This document shows positions 27,754 to 41,200 of a stretch of DNA of 64,000 nucleotides, piece by piece. The notes under the pieces were generated by a model that saw nothing but the letters and a program-made list of their open reading frames with translations, had not been told where the DNA came from and ran no database searches. Each line of letters starts with the position of its first letter. The first letter of the stretch is position 1. This DNA is from Acidovorax sp. 210-6 (lineage in GTDB: Bacteria; Pseudomonadota; Gammaproteobacteria; Burkholderiales; Burkholderiaceae_C). The position numbers were made by a program, and so were the translations under genes. Where the stretch lies: contig NZ_JAACJE010000001.1 of assembly GCF_010020825.1 (NCBI RefSeq), forward strand, positions 1,550,001 to 1,614,000. The letters are read 5' to 3'.

Positions 27754-28526
27754 GCTCCGTGCCGGTGACGCTGGTGCAGTCGCGTGACAACGCCTTTGCC
27801 AAGGACCTGCGGCGCCTGGCGCAGGACAGCACGGCCTACCGCAAGCAGGGCCGCCTGTGGCTGGAGGGCGACCACCTGTGCCGCGCCGCGCTGGCGCGCG
27901 GGCTGCGCCCGGCTGTGGCCGTGTTTTCAGAGTCTTTTTGGCCTCTGGTGCCCACTGAATGGGCGCAATGCGCTACAAAAATCATAGTTCTATCTGATGC
28001 GCTGTTTGCCGACATCAGCGCACTGGAGTCCCCCGCCGCCATGGGCTATGTGCTGGAGCTGCCCGCACCCCAGCCCCCCGATCCGCAGATGGCCAGCGTG
28101 GTGCTGGACCGGGTGCAGGACGCGGGCAACGTCGGCTCCATCCTGCGCAGTGCGGCCGCCTTTGGCTTTGGGCAGGTACTGGCGCTCAAGGGCAGCGCCG
28201 CGCTGTGGTCGCCCAAGGTGCTGCGCGCGGGCATGGGGGCGCACTTTGGCCTGCGCCTGCATGAAGGCCTGGCGGTGGAGGATCTGCAGGCACTGCGCGT
28301 GCCCCTGCTCGTCACCCATGTGCACGGGGGCGATTATCTGCACCAGGCCGCGCTGCCCTGGCCCTGCGCCTGGGTGTTGGGGCATGAGGGCCAGGGCGTG
28401 TCCGACGCGCTGCTGGCGCGGGCACAGCAGCGCATCCGCATCGCGCAGCCGGGGGGCGAGGAGTCGCTCAACGTGGCGGCGGCGGCGGCCATCTGCCTGC
28501 ACGCCAGCGGTGTTGGTTCCTACTGA
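27750..28526 (+). CDS. TrmH/SpoU-family RNA 2'-O-methyltransferase
   Basis: A 258-residue SPOUT methyltransferase that probably methylates a ribose in rRNA or tRNA using S-adenosylmethionine. The N-terminal substrate-binding part (about 1-100) precedes the knotted core, seen as [20 protein letters not shown], then [10 protein letters not shown] and [13 protein letters not shown], the three SpoU motifs. It most resembles RlmB-like enzymes, but the target nucleotide is not known. Residues about 62-80 ([18 protein letters not shown]) are encoded by a dispersed repeat with rare codons TCA, TCT, ACA, ATA and CTA. The gene overlaps rnhB by 4 bp and the convergent secreted-protein gene by 7 bp. Confidence 0.9.
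   Translation: MSSVPVTLVQSRDNAFAKDLRRLAQDSTAYRKQGRLWLEGDHLCRAALARGLRPAVAVFSESFWPLVPTEWAQCATKIIVLSDALFADISALESPAAMGYVLELPAPQPPDPQMASVVLDRVQDAGNVGSILRSAAAFGFGQVLALKGSAALWSPKVLRAGMGAHFGLRLHEGLAVEDLQALRVPLLVTHVHGGDYLHQAALPWPCAWVLGHEGQGVSDALLARAQQRIRIAQPGGEESLNVAAAAAICLHASGVGSY
27934..27989 (-). repeat. Dispersed two-hairpin element, copy 5, in frame inside the methyltransferase gene
   Basis: Minus-strand reading: CTATGATTTTTGTAGC (hairpin 1), TTGCGCCC, then GGGC (second stem changed to GCCC/GGGC), then AGAGGCCAAAAAG. The GGCCAAAAA end matches the intergenic reference copy at 45340-45400. The host frame is intact. Confidence 0.75.
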
Positions 28527-29335
28527 TTGCGCAGGAACTGGTGCACGAAGTCACCCTGGTTGGGCGCATCTTTCTCGGTGGTGAAGACGATGCGCTGGTT
28601 TTCCACGCGCAGCTTCAGTTGGGGGCCGAACTGGCACTGCACCTGGCCCAGGCTGGCTGCGGTAGCCTTGAAGGCGGGCGTGTTCTGGCACAGGCGTTCC
28701 ATTTGCGCGGCCACTTCGCCGCAGAAGCTGGAGATGCTCAGGGTCTGCATTGTTTCATCGTTGATGGCGGCCCATTCCACCGATGTCTGGACGGTGGTGC
28801 CGCAGGCAGCGCTGGCCTCCTTGTCCATTTGCGCCAGTTCCGCGCGGTAGCTTTCCTGCCGCTTGGGTCGGTCAAAGCGCGCCAGCTTGTCTTGCAGGCC
28901 TTGCTTGCGCTGCTGCTCATAGCGGGTGAGCAACTCACCAGCTTTGAAGTCCTTGCTCTTGTCGGCCTGGAAGGCCAGGGGCACACCGTCGCGCTGACCT
29001 GGCAGGTAGGCAGCGAAATGCTCTGCGTCGCTGTAGGCGGAGGCCTGCCGGTGCAGCAGCGCATGGGAGCGTCCATCGAGTTGCAGCGTGTACACCTCGC
29101 GTGAGCGCCCCTGGGGCTGCGACTCGGTCAGGAACACCACCTGATCGATCGGATGATTGATGCCGCTGACACGCAGCAGCGCCTGTTTGCCGTCGGCACT
29201 GGGGGCCAGTACCAGCTCAATGCCCTGTGGGCCGGAGAAGACCTTGGGGTACTTGGCCAGCTCCAGGGCCTGCGCGGCCATGGAGGTGAGGCAGCAGGTC
29301 AGTGTGAGGACAAGTGCGGAGGCGATAGTACGCAT
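28520..29335 (-). CDS. Predicted secreted protein of unknown function
   Basis: I do not recognise this family. The 271-residue product has a clear signal peptide (about residues 1-23, MRTIASALVLTL..., cut after MAAQA) and a mature part without membrane spans, so it is probably periplasmic. Three cysteines lie in the second half (around AACGTTV, SSFCGEV, and LCQNTP) and a fourth near VQCQFG, possibly forming disulfides. The middle is charged and helical (LLTRYEQQRKQGLQDKLARF). The ATG at 29335 is preferred because it starts the signal peptide. It is convergent with the methyltransferase gene, overlapping by 7 bp. Confidence 0.75.
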   Translation of the reverse strand: MRTIASALVLTLTCCLTSMAAQALELAKYPKVFSGPQGIELVLAPSADGKQALLRVSGINHPIDQVVFLTESQPQGRSREVYTLQLDGRSHALLHRQASAYSDAEHFAAYLPGQRDGVPLAFQADKSKDFKAGELLTRYEQQRKQGLQDKLARFDRPKRQESYRAELAQMDKEASAACGTTVQTSVEWAAINDETMQTLSISSFCGEVAAQMERLCQNTPAFKATAASLGQVQCQFGPQLKLRVENQRIVFTTEKDAPNQGDFVHQFLRNQ

Positions 29336-29655
29336 GGTCGAGGTGTGTGCAATGTAGGGAGAGGCCGGGAAGTCTAGGGGCGAGGCACCGCTCGGTATGG
29401 CCTGGAACACCTGCTTACGTAACCAGTTGAAAGCCCTTCGGGCCGTCCCAGAGAGGGTGCACCGGTGATGCTGCGCTGCGGCAATGTCAGCAGATCAGGG
29501 CGGTCTGCGGGTACAATCAGGGGCTTTCCTCGCAACAGCGTCGCCCGGCCGCATCCAAAGCAACAACCTATCCGAAAGCAGCCTTCCAGCCACAGGTGCC
29601 ACTGGTGCCGCAGGCTGCGCAGGCACCGGGCGACCGTAACCAACCGGAGAACCCA
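29336..29655 (+). other. 320-bp gap with carA promoter and leader
   Basis: No gene is seen here. The left part is the upstream region of the divergent secreted-protein gene and holds a small hairpin (AAGCCC TTC GGGC near 29431). The right part holds the probable carA promoter and a leader of about 130 nt. I could not recognise a riboswitch or a clear ArgR or PyrR-type site. Confidence 0.5.
29512..29517 (+). promoter_or_regulatory. Probable carA promoter -10
   Basis: TACAAT within CGGGTACAATCAGGGG, 139 bp before the carA start. The -35 match is weak. Confidence 0.5.
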
Positions 29656-30825
29656 GTGCTTTTGTCTCTACAGGGACGTTTCCCTCCCGCCATCCTGGCG
29701 CTCGCAGACGGCACGGTCTTTATCGGCAATTCGATCGGTGCCGCCGGCACCACCGTCGGCGAAGTGGTGTTCAACACCTCGATGTCCGGCTACCAGGAAA
29801 TCCTCACCGACCCCAGCTACTGCCAGCAGCTCGTGACGCTCACGTACCCGCACATCGGCAACTATGGCGTCAACCCCGAGGACATCGAAGCCGACAAGGT
29901 CCATGCCGCGGGCCTGATCATCAAGGATCTGCCGCTGCTGGCCAGCAACTTTCGCCTGAGCGAGACGCTCTCGTCCTACCTCGTGCGTGAGGGCACGGTG
30001 GCCATTGCCGACATCGACACGCGCAAGCTCACGCGCATTCTGCGCACCCATGGTGCACAGAACGGCGCCATCGTGGGCCTGCCTGCAGGCACCTCGGTGA
30101 CCCAGGCGCACATCGACGCCGCAGTGGCGGCCGCCAAGGCAGCCCCATCGATGGCTGGGCTGGACCTGGCCAAGGTGGTGACCACGCCCAAGGCCTACGA
30201 GTGGACGCAGACCGAATGGCAACTGGGCCAGGGTTACGGCACGCAGGAGGCGCCGCGCTTCCATGTGGTGGCCTACGACTTCGGTGTCAAGAAAAACATC
30301 CTGCGCATGCTGGCCGAGCGTGGCTGCCGCGTGACCGTGGTGCCCGCGCAGACCAGCGCTGCCGATGTGCTGGCGCTGAACCCTGACGGAGTGTTCCTCT
30401 CCAACGGCCCTGGCGACCCGCAGCCCTGCGACTACGCCATTGCCGCCACGCGCACGCTCATCGACAGCGGCATTCCGATGTTCGGCATCTGTCTGGGCCA
30501 CCAGATCATGGCGCTGGCGTCTGGTGCGCGCACCTACAAGATGGCCCATGGCCACCATGGCGCCAACCACCCCGTCAAGGACCTGGATTCGGGGCGCGTT
30601 TCCATCACCAGCCAGAACCATGGTTTTGCGGTGGATCTGGAATCGCTGCCGGCCTGCCTGCGCGCCACGCACGTGAGCCTGTTCGACGGTACGCTGCAAG
30701 GCCTGGTGCGTACCGACAAGCCTGCGTTCTGCTTCCAGGGCCACCCTGAAGCCTCGCCCGGCCCGCACGACATTGGTTACTTGTTCGACCGCTTCACGCA
30801 GGCCATGCGTGTGGCCAAGAACTGA
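29656..30825 (+). CDS. carA: Carbamoyl phosphate synthase small subunit
   Basis: The glutaminase subunit that hydrolyses glutamine and passes ammonia through a tunnel to CarB. The 389-residue protein has an N-terminal CPSase domain ([17 protein letters not shown]) and a C-terminal class I glutamine amidotransferase domain with nucleophile Cys in [13 protein letters not shown] and the His-Glu pair in [14 protein letters not shown]. The GTG at 29656 ([19 protein letters not shown]) follows CGGAGA at 6 bp and matches the usual N-terminus; a longer frame upstream is unlikely. It is separated from carB by a small gene. Confidence 0.97.
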   Translation: MLLSLQGRFPPAILALADGTVFIGNSIGAAGTTVGEVVFNTSMSGYQEILTDPSYCQQLVTLTYPHIGNYGVNPEDIEADKVHAAGLIIKDLPLLASNFRLSETLSSYLVREGTVAIADIDTRKLTRILRTHGAQNGAIVGLPAGTSVTQAHIDAAVAAAKAAPSMAGLDLAKVVTTPKAYEWTQTEWQLGQGYGTQEAPRFHVVAYDFGVKKNILRMLAERGCRVTVVPAQTSAADVLALNPDGVFLSNGPGDPQPCDYAIAATRTLIDSGIPMFGICLGHQIMALASGARTYKMAHGHHGANHPVKDLDSGRVSITSQNHGFAVDLESLPACLRATHVSLFDGTLQGLVRTDKPAFCFQGHPEASPGPHDIGYLFDRFTQAMRVAKN

Positions 30826-30855
30826 ACGCAGCCCTCACCATCACCGCCCGGCGCC

Positions 30856-31272
30856 ATGAAACTCTTCAGCTTCCCCCTGGCCTCGCTCGAAAAGGCGATC
30901 CACAAGCGCGTGCTCACCTTGCCATCCCCACACAAGGAATGGTTTGCCGAGCGTTGGCAGCAAAAGCCCTACAAGAAAGCCTTTGTGGAAAACAAGGCCA
31001 TGCCTCTGGTCACGTTGGTGGCCAAGGGCAAGAACTGGGACGACGCGACCTTTTTTGAGGCGCTGCAGGAGTGGGACGTCGCCTTCTATGAGGCCGAGGC
31101 CGAAGTGCTGCGTCCCCTCGTGCAGGGCGACGGGCTTTTGCAACTGATGCAGAAAAACCTGCCCGCCGAGCGCGTGCAAGCGCTGCTGACCAAGCTGGAA
31201 ACACGCCGCGCGGCGCCCGTGGCCACTGCCCCTGATGCTGCCCCGGCGGCAGCCAGCACCGCGACCGACTGA
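30856..31272 (+). CDS. Small conserved-looking protein encoded between carA and carB, function unknown
   Basis: A 138-residue soluble protein with no signal peptide, membrane span or motif I can name. It is mostly alpha-helical and charged ([35 protein letters not shown]), with a low-complexity Ala/Thr tail (about 115-138). It lies 30 bp after carA and 11 bp before carB on the same strand, so it is almost certainly co-transcribed. I believe related Comamonadaceae have a similar gene here, but that is from memory and untested. A role linked to carbamoyl phosphate synthase is only inferred from position. Confidence 0.75.
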   Translation: MKLFSFPLASLEKAIHKRVLTLPSPHKEWFAERWQQKPYKKAFVENKAMPLVTLVAKGKNWDDATFFEALQEWDVAFYEAEAEVLRPLVQGDGLLQLMQKNLPAERVQALLTKLETRRAAPVATAPDAAPAAASTATD

Positions 31273-31283
31273 ACCGACACACC

Positions 31284-34525
<3,242 letters not shown>

Positions 34526-34529
<4 letters not shown>

Positions 34530-34552
34530 AGCTGCCGTAATCACGGCATAAT
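34526..34552 (+). promoter_or_regulatory. Possible greA promoter
   Basis: TTGAAG (34526-34531) and CATAAT (34547-34552) with a 15-bp spacer, just after the carB stop. The spacer is short, so confidence is modest. Confidence 0.4.
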
Positions 34553-34567
34553 TGCGCCCTGAACCAA

Positions 34568-34600
34568 CACCGCCGCGCGGCAACGTGCGGCGGTTTGCTT
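34568..34600 (+). terminator. GC-rich hairpin with T-rich tail between carB and greA
   Basis: CCGCCGC (34570-34576) pairs with GCGGCGG (34587-34593), followed by TTTGCTTTT. It may end the carAB transcript or attenuate read-through into greA. Confidence 0.5.
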
Positions 34601-34689
34601 TTGGGTGCGGCCTACGGGGTATCCGGGGTCTGCACCGCCAGGGGCCGCGACAGGCGCGCCCATTCCCTTTGTTGATGGAGACAGACCGA

Positions 34690-35166
34690 ATGGCCACCAT
34701 TCCAATTACCAAGCGCGGTGCCGAGAAGCTCAAGACCGAGCTGCACCGCCTCAAGACCGTGGATCGCCCGGCGGTGATTGCCGCCATTGCCGAAGCCCGT
34801 GCCCAGGGTGACCTGAGCGAAAACGCCGAGTACGAAGCTGCCAAGGACCGCCAGGGCTTCATTGAAGGCCGCATCCAGGAAATCGAGGGCAAGCTCTCGG
34901 CGGCGCAAATCATCGACCCTTCCGCGGTGGATGCCGCCGGTCGCGTGGTCTTCGGGGCCACGGTCGAGCTGGAAGACGAAGATTCGGGCGACGCCGTGAC
35001 TTACCAGATCGTGGGCGAGGACGAGGCCGATCTCAAGCAGGGGTTGATCAACATCTCCAGCCCCATCGCCCGTGCCCTGATCGGCAAGGAGGAGGGCGAT
35101 ACCGCTGAGGTGCAGGCCCCCGGTGGCGTGCGCCGCTACGAGATTGTCGGCGTCAGCTACGTCTGA
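34690..35166 (+). CDS. greA: Transcription elongation factor GreA
   Basis: Binds the RNA polymerase secondary channel and induces cleavage of backtracked RNA. The 158-residue protein has the N-terminal coiled coil with the tip motif [17 protein letters not shown], followed by the C-terminal FKBP-like domain ([32 protein letters not shown]). The ATG at 34690 is chosen because GGAGA lies 8 bp upstream and it matches the family start [17 protein letters not shown]4149 follows after 9 bp. Confidence 0.98.
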   Translation: MATIPITKRGAEKLKTELHRLKTVDRPAVIAAIAEARAQGDLSENAEYEAAKDRQGFIEGRIQEIEGKLSAAQIIDPSAVDAAGRVVFGATVELEDEDSGDAVTYQIVGEDEADLKQGLINISSPIARALIGKEEGDTAEVQAPGGVRRYEIVGVSYV

Positions 35167-35175
35167 CCCCATCCC

Positions 35176-35601
35176 ATGCGTGAACGCCTTCCCGCCTTGG
35201 TGGCGGCCCTGTGGTGGGGCAGTCTGTCGAGCATCGGCTTTCTTGCCGTGCCGCTGCTGTTTGCGCACCTGCCCACACCCGCCATGGCGGGCACCCTGGC
35301 TGCCAAGCTGTTTGCGGCGCAGACCTGGGTGTCGGTGGTCTGCTGCATGGGACTCTTGCTGATCTCTAGGCCAAAAATGGCTGTGACGCCCTATCCATGG
35401 GCGCGAGCAGCTATGCTTTTTATAGTGGGTGGTTTGTTGCTGGCGCTGGTGGTGCAGTATGGCGTGTCGCCGCGCATCGTGGCACGCCAGGACCTGAAGT
35501 TTTGGCACGGCCTGGGCACCTTGCTGTACACCTTGCAGTGGGCGTGTGCCCTGGTCACCCTGTGGCATACGCTGCGAAAGTCGCAGCCACCGCAGGATTG
35601 A
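35176..35601 (+). CDS. DUF4149 family small membrane protein
   Basis: A 141-residue protein with four predicted membrane helices (about 5-30, 45-65, 78-98, 110-133), matching the DUF4149 family as I know it. The motif FWHGLGTLLYTLQW is in the last helices. The role is unknown; the 9-bp gap to greA suggests co-transcription. Residues about 66-84 (PKMAVTPYPWARAAMLFIV), joining helices 2 and 3, are encoded by a copy of the dispersed repeat, with rare codons AGG, CGA and ATA. The reading frame is undisturbed. Confidence 0.8.
   Translation: MRERLPALVAALWWGSLSSIGFLAVPLLFAHLPTPAMAGTLAAKLFAAQTWVSVVCCMGLLLISRPKMAVTPYPWARAAMLFIVGGLLLALVVQYGVSPRIVARQDLKFWHGLGTLLYTLQWACALVTLWHTLRKSQPPQD
35371..35426 (-). 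repeat. Dispersed two-hairpin element, copy 6, in frame inside the DUF4149 gene
   Basis: Minus-strand reading: CTAT AAAAAGC ATAG (hairpin 1), CTGCTCGCGCCC, then GGGCG closing a changed second stem (CGCCC/GGGCG), then AGCCATTTTTGG. The second stem differs from GCGCTT/AAGCGC in other copies but still pairs. Confidence 0.78.
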
Positions 35602-35611
35602 GAACCCTGTT

Positions 35612-35635
35612 GCCCGCGTGTGAATCCACGCGGGC
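35612..35635. terminator. Inverted repeat between convergent genes
   Basis: GCCCGCGTG (35612-35620), loop TGAATC, CACGCGGGC (35627-35635). It lies between the convergent DUF4149 and YhbY-like genes. There is no strong T run, so it may block transcription weakly or only protect the 3' ends. Confidence 0.5.
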
Positions 35636-35647
35636 GCTTGTGACGTT

Positions 35648-36124
35648 TCAGTCGGCCTGGCGCTTCTTCACCGAGGTGGGTTTGCGCTTCTTGGCGCGTT
35701 TGATCTGGCCACCGGGCGTCAAACGTTGGTTGCCCAGCACGCGCAGCATCTTGATTTCGGGACGTTGCCCGCCGCGCTGGCTGTTCTTGACCACCTTCAC
35801 GGTCTTGGGGCCGGGCATGCGGTCTTCGTCGATGGCGCGCTCCTTGACGGGCTGGGGGCGCCACAGCACCAGCAGCTTGCCAATGTGTTGTACCGGCGCG
35901 GCATTCAATTCGGCGGCGAGTTGCTGGTACATCAGTTCGCGTTCGGCGCGCTCGCCAGCCAGCACGCGGATCTTGATCAGGCCGTGTGCGTTGAGGGCGG
36001 CGTCCACTTCCTTGCGCACGCCATCGGTCAAGCCGTCGGCGCCGATGTGCACAACGGGGTCCAGATGGTGCGCTTGTGCGCGTTGTTCTCGGCGCTCGGC
36101 CGGGGTAAGTTCAATTTGGGGCAT
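35648..36124 (-). CDS. yhbY: YhbY / CRS1-YhbY family RNA-binding protein
   Basis: A 158-residue protein with an N-terminal CRM domain (about 4-95), the fold of YhbY, which binds the pre-50S ribosomal subunit in E. coli. Supporting sequence is LTPAERREQRAQAHHLDPVVHIGADGLTDGV and the later LIKIRVLAGERAERELM. The C-terminal third (about 110-158) is a lysine/arginine-rich tail (KRAKKRKPTSVKKRQ) not found in the 97-residue E. coli protein. It is divergent from rlmE with 86 bp between starts, the common order in Proteobacteria. The family call is good; the symbol is by homology. Confidence 0.9.
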   Translation of the reverse strand: MPQIELTPAERREQRAQAHHLDPVVHIGADGLTDGVRKEVDAALNAHGLIKIRVLAGERAERELMYQQLAAELNAAPVQHIGKLLVLWRPQPVKERAIDEDRMPGPKTVKVVKNSQRGGQRPEIKMLRVLGNQRLTPGGQIKRAKKRKPTSVKKRQAD

Positions 36125-36210
36125 GGGCGTATTATCCGCGCCCTGCGGACAAGTTCTAAGTCGCCCCTCGGCCGGGCGGATGGCATGGTGTCCAGCGAGA
36201 ATCCAGGATC

Positions 36211-36882
36211 ATGAAAGTCAAAACCCAGAGCAAAAAAGTCAACAAGGCGTGGCTCAACGACCATGTGAACGACCCCTGGGTCAAGCTGGCCCAGAAAGAG
36301 GGCTACCGTGCACGCGCTGCCTACAAGCTCAAGGAGATCGACGAGCAGTTTGGCCTCATCCGTCCGGGTGCCACCGTGGTGGATCTGGGTTGCACACCAG
36401 GCGCCTGGAGCCAGTACGTGCGCAGGCGCCTGTCGCCCGATGGGGCGGCTTCGGGGGCGCTCAATGGCGCCATCATTGGGCTGGACATCCTGCCCATGGA
36501 GCCGATCGAGGGCGTTGCCTACCTGCAGGGGGATTTCCGCGAAGCCGAGGTGCTGGCGCAACTCGAAGGCTTGCTGCAAGGGCGGGCCGTGGATGTGGTG
36601 GTGTCGGACATGGCGCCCAATCTCTCGGGCATTGCCTCGACAGACGCCACGCGCATTGCCCACCTGGTGGAACTGGCGGTGGACTTTGCGTGCGCGCACC
36701 TCAAGCCCGAAGGGGCGCTGGTGACCAAGCTGTTCCATGGCAGCGGCTATGAGGCGCTGGTGCAGTTGTTCCGCAGCCGTTTCAAGGTGGTCAAGCCGGT
36801 CAAGCCCAAGGCCTCGCGCGATAAATCCTCCGAAACCTTTTTGGTGGGCATCGGTCTGAAAGAGGGTGCCCGGGCTGTGTAA
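36211..36882 (+). CDS. rlmE: 23S rRNA (uridine-2'-O)-methyltransferase RlmE
   Basis: Methylates the ribose of U2552 (E. coli numbering) in the A loop of 23S rRNA during late 50S assembly. The 223-residue protein has the FtsJ/RrmJ fold with SAM-binding [15 protein letters not shown], catalytic tetrad context ([41 protein letters not shown]). It sits directly upstream of ftsH, the same pair that in E. coli forms a heat-shock operon. A weak hairpin terminator and a sigma32-like promoter separate it from ftsH here. Confidence 0.97.
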   Translation: MKVKTQSKKVNKAWLNDHVNDPWVKLAQKEGYRARAAYKLKEIDEQFGLIRPGATVVDLGCTPGAWSQYVRRRLSPDGAASGALNGAIIGLDILPMEPIEGVAYLQGDFREAEVLAQLEGLLQGRAVDVVVSDMAPNLSGIASTDATRIAHLVELAVDFACAHLKPEGALVTKLFHGSGYEALVQLFRSRFKVVKPVKPKASRDKSSETFLVGIGLKEGARAV

Positions 36883-36891
36883 ACCCGGCCG

Positions 36892-36915
36892 AGCGCGAAA
36901 AAAAACCGCGCTTTT
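36892..36915 (+). terminator. Intrinsic terminator after rlmE
   Basis: AGCGCG (36892-36897), an A-rich loop, CGCGCT (36907-36912) and TTTT. Confidence 0.55.
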
Positions 36916-36950
36916 GCCATGGATGACCCTCCAAGGCAAGGGGGTCTTGG

Positions 36951-36978
36951 GTTGAAACGCCTAAAATCGCAACCATCT
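36951..36978 (+). promoter_or_regulatory. Sigma32-like promoter before ftsH
   Basis: GTTGAAA (36951-36957), 13-bp spacer, AACCATCT (36971-36978). The E. coli heat-shock consensus is CTTGAAA and CCCCATNT, so most bases match in both boxes. The ftsH TTG start is 39 bp downstream. FtsH is heat-induced in E. coli, which supports this reading. Confidence 0.55.
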
Positions 36979-37017
36979 GGTGCCTGACACCGTTTGCCAC
37001 TCTCACTGGAGCCGCGC

Positions 37018-38937
<1,920 letters not shown>

Positions 38938-38960
38938 CTCCCACGCAACCAGCATCACCA

Positions 38961-38983
38961 AACGGGGCCGAGGCCCCGTTTTG
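38961..38983 (+). terminator. Intrinsic terminator after ftsH
   Basis: AACGGGGCC (38961-38969), GA, GGCCCCGTT (38972-38980), then TTTG. A strong 9-bp stem. folP begins 17 bp later, so some read-through or an unseen promoter is needed. Confidence 0.7.
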
Positions 38984-38999
38984 TGGTTTTGAGCACCCC

Positions 39000-39866
39000 A
39001 TGAGCCCGATCTGGCAAACCACACGCTTCGCCATCGATCTGCGACGCCCGCAGGTCATGGGCATTGTCAATGCCACGCCCGATTCGTTTTCCGATGGTGG
39101 GCAGCATGCCGATACCGCCGCTGCACTGCGTCACTGCGAGCAGCTGCTGCGCGAGGGCGCCGACATCCTGGACATTGGCGGTGAATCCACGCGACCCGGC
39201 AGTCCCGCCGTCCCGCTGGAGCAGGAGCGCGAGCGTGTGATCCCCATCCTTCGCGAAGCCGTGCGCCTGGGCGTGCCGGTCTCGGTCGATACCTACAAGC
39301 CCCAGCTCATGCAGGAGGCGCTGGACCTGGGCGCCGACATCATCAATGACATCTGGGCCCTGCGCCAGCCGGGCGCTGCGCAGGCGGTCGCTGCACACCC
39401 CCGCTGCGGTGTGTGTTTGATGCATATGCACCGTGATCCGCAGACCATGCAGGTGCAGCCCATGCAGGGTGATGTGGTGCCTCAGGTGCTATTGTTTTTA
39501 CAGCAGCAGGCGTTTTATATGCAAGCGCTGGGTGTTGATAGGCACCGTATTGTTTTGGATCCTGGCATCGGCTTCGGTAAGACGGTGGAACAGAATTTTG
39601 CGCTGCTGGCACGCCAAGCAGAGCTGTTGACCAGCGGCCACGCGTGGCTGGCAGGTTGGTCGCGCAAATCTTCGCTCGGCGCAGTCACGGGCCTGCCCGT
39701 GGAGCAGCGCCTGCACGCCAGCGTGGCAGCCGCCGTGCTGGCTGTCGAGCGCGGTGCCCGCATCGTGCGCGTGCACGACGTGGCCGCCACCGTGCAGGCC
39801 CTGGCTGTCTGGCGGGCCATGCAGGCCGCGCAGGCCACAACAACATCCACAGAGGGAACCCCATGA
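39000..39866 (+). CDS. folP: Dihydropteroate synthase
   Basis: Joins 4-aminobenzoate to the pterin diphosphate in folate synthesis and is the sulfonamide target. The 288-residue TIM barrel shows [30 protein letters not shown], and [10 protein letters not shown], and the DPGIGFGK motif. Start ATG 39000 is preferred to a GTG overlapping the ftsH stop that would read through the terminator. Residues about 163-187 are encoded by a copy of the dispersed repeat and an AT-rich extension with CTA, TTA and AGG codons, just before DPGIGFGK. The stop overlaps the glmM start (ATGA). Confidence 0.97.
   Translation: MSPIWQTTRFAIDLRRPQVMGIVNATPDSFSDGGQHADTAAALRHCEQLLREGADILDIGGESTRPGSPAVPLEQERERVIPILREAVRLGVPVSVDTYKPQLMQEALDLGADIINDIWALRQPGAAQAVAAHPRCGVCLMHMHRDPQTMQVQPMQGDVVPQVLLFLQQQAFYMQALGVDRHRIVLDPGIGFGKTVEQNFALLARQAELLTSGHAWLAGWSRKSSLGAVTGLPVEQRLHASVAAAVLAVERGARIVRVHDVAATVQALAVWRAMQAAQATTTSTEGTP
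39486..39539 (+). repeat. Dispersed two-hairpin element, copy 7 (diverged), in frame inside folP
   Basis: TGCTATTGTTTTTACAGCAGC gives a partly paired first hairpin (GCT/AGC). GCGTTT (39510-39515) pairs with AAGCGC (39523-39528) with one G-U pair. The GGCCAAAAAT end is lost. It lies in sense orientation relative to folP, unlike most in-gene copies. Confidence 0.6.
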
Positions 39867-41194
39867 CACGCAAGTACTTTGGCACCGATGGCATCCGTGG
39901 CACCGTGGGGCAGCCGCCCATCACGCCGGATTTTGTGTTGCGCCTGGCCCACGCCGTGGGCCGTGTGCTGCGCCAGACCGAGGATCGCCCCACGGTGCTG
40001 ATCGGCAAGGACACGCGCATTTCGGGCTACATGCTGGAGTCGGCGCTGGAATCGGGCTTCAACTCGGCCGGGGTGGACGTGGTGCTGCTCGGGCCCTTGC
40101 CCACACCAGGGGTGGCCTACCTCACCCGGGCCCAGCGCGCCAGCCTGGGGGTGGTCATCTCTGCCAGCCACAACCCGTTTGCGGACAACGGCATCAAGTT
40201 CTTCAGTGCCCAGGGCAGCAAGCTGCCCGATGCGTGGGAGCTGGCAGTGGAAGCAGCCCTCGAAGAGGCTCCGGTGTGGGTGGATTCGGCCTCCCTGGGC
40301 AAGGCCCGCAGGCTGGACGATGCGGCTGGGCGTTACATCGAATTTTGCAAAAGCACTTTTGCCGGCGACCTCACGCTCAAGGGCATGCGCATCGTGGTGG
40401 ATGCGGCGCATGGTGCGGCCTACCAGATCGCGCCCAAGGTGTTCCATGAGCTGGGCGCCGATGTGGTGTCCATTGGCTGTGCACCCGACGGCCTCAACAT
40501 CAACCATGAGGTGGGTGCCACGCACCCCGATGCCCTGGTGCGTGCCGTGCGCGCCAACCATGCCGATGTCGGCATTGCCCTGGATGGCGATGCCGACCGG
40601 CTGCAAATGGTGGACGGTGCCGGGCGCCTGTACAACGGCGACGAGCTGCTCTACCTGCTGGCCCGTGACCGCATGGGGCGCGACGAGCTCGTGCCCGGCG
40701 TGGTGGGCACGCAAATGACCAACATGGCCATCGAACTGGCGCTGCGCGAGCGGGGCGTCAAGCTGGTGCGTGCCAAGGTCGGCGACCGCTATGTGCTGGA
40801 AGAACTGACACGCCACGGCTGGCTGCTGGGCGGCGAGGGCTCGGGCCACCTGCTGGCGCTGGACAAGCACACCACGGGCGACGGACTCATCAGCGCCTTG
40901 CAGGTGCTGCAGAGCTGCGTGCGCAACGACCAAACCATGGCGGAACTGCTGGAGGGCGTGCAACTCTTTCCGCAGGTGCTGCTCAACGTGCGCCTGCAGC
41001 CGGGGCAGGACTGGCGCGCCAACACGCGCCTGGCACAGGAAACGGCAGCGGTCGAGGCCGAGCTGGGTGACGGCGGCCGAGTGCTCATCCGTGCCAGTGG
41101 CACCGAGCCGCTGTTGCGCGTGATGGTGGAGGCACGCGATGCCGCACAGGCCAGCGCCTGCGCTGAACGACTGGCCCAGGCCGCAAAAGGGTAA
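39863..41194 (+). CDS. glmM: Phosphoglucosamine mutase
   Basis: Interconverts glucosamine 6-phosphate and 1-phosphate for UDP-GlcNAc, precursor of peptidoglycan and lipid A. The 443 residues start [12 protein letters not shown], carry the phosphorylated Ser102 in [15 protein letters not shown], the metal loop DGDADRL and the C-terminal phosphate-binding [14 protein letters not shown]. The ATG follows AGAGGG and overlaps the folP stop, so the two are translationally coupled, the common order in Proteobacteria. Confidence 0.98.
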   Translation: MTRKYFGTDGIRGTVGQPPITPDFVLRLAHAVGRVLRQTEDRPTVLIGKDTRISGYMLESALESGFNSAGVDVVLLGPLPTPGVAYLTRAQRASLGVVISASHNPFADNGIKFFSAQGSKLPDAWELAVEAALEEAPVWVDSASLGKARRLDDAAGRYIEFCKSTFAGDLTLKGMRIVVDAAHGAAYQIAPKVFHELGADVVSIGCAPDGLNINHEVGATHPDALVRAVRANHADVGIALDGDADRLQMVDGAGRLYNGDELLYLLARDRMGRDELVPGVVGTQMTNMAIELALRERGVKLVRAKVGDRYVLEELTRHGWLLGGEGSGHLLALDKHTTGDGLISALQVLQSCVRNDQTMAELLEGVQLFPQVLLNVRLQPGQDWRANTRLAQETAAVEAELGDGGRVLIRASGTEPLLRVMVEARDAAQASACAERLAQAAKG

Positions 41195-41200
41195 GCGCGC

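Noticed and set aside
29425-29450. Small hairpin AAGCCC/GGGC in the carA upstream gap as a terminator
   Set aside because: Short stem, no T run on either strand, and no transcript is expected to end there.
31049-31090. Possible further repeat copy in the small gene before carB (TTTTTTGAGGCGCTGCAGG)
   Set aside because: It resembles one edge of the lpxB copy but lacks the GCTAT/ATAGC hairpin and the second stem.
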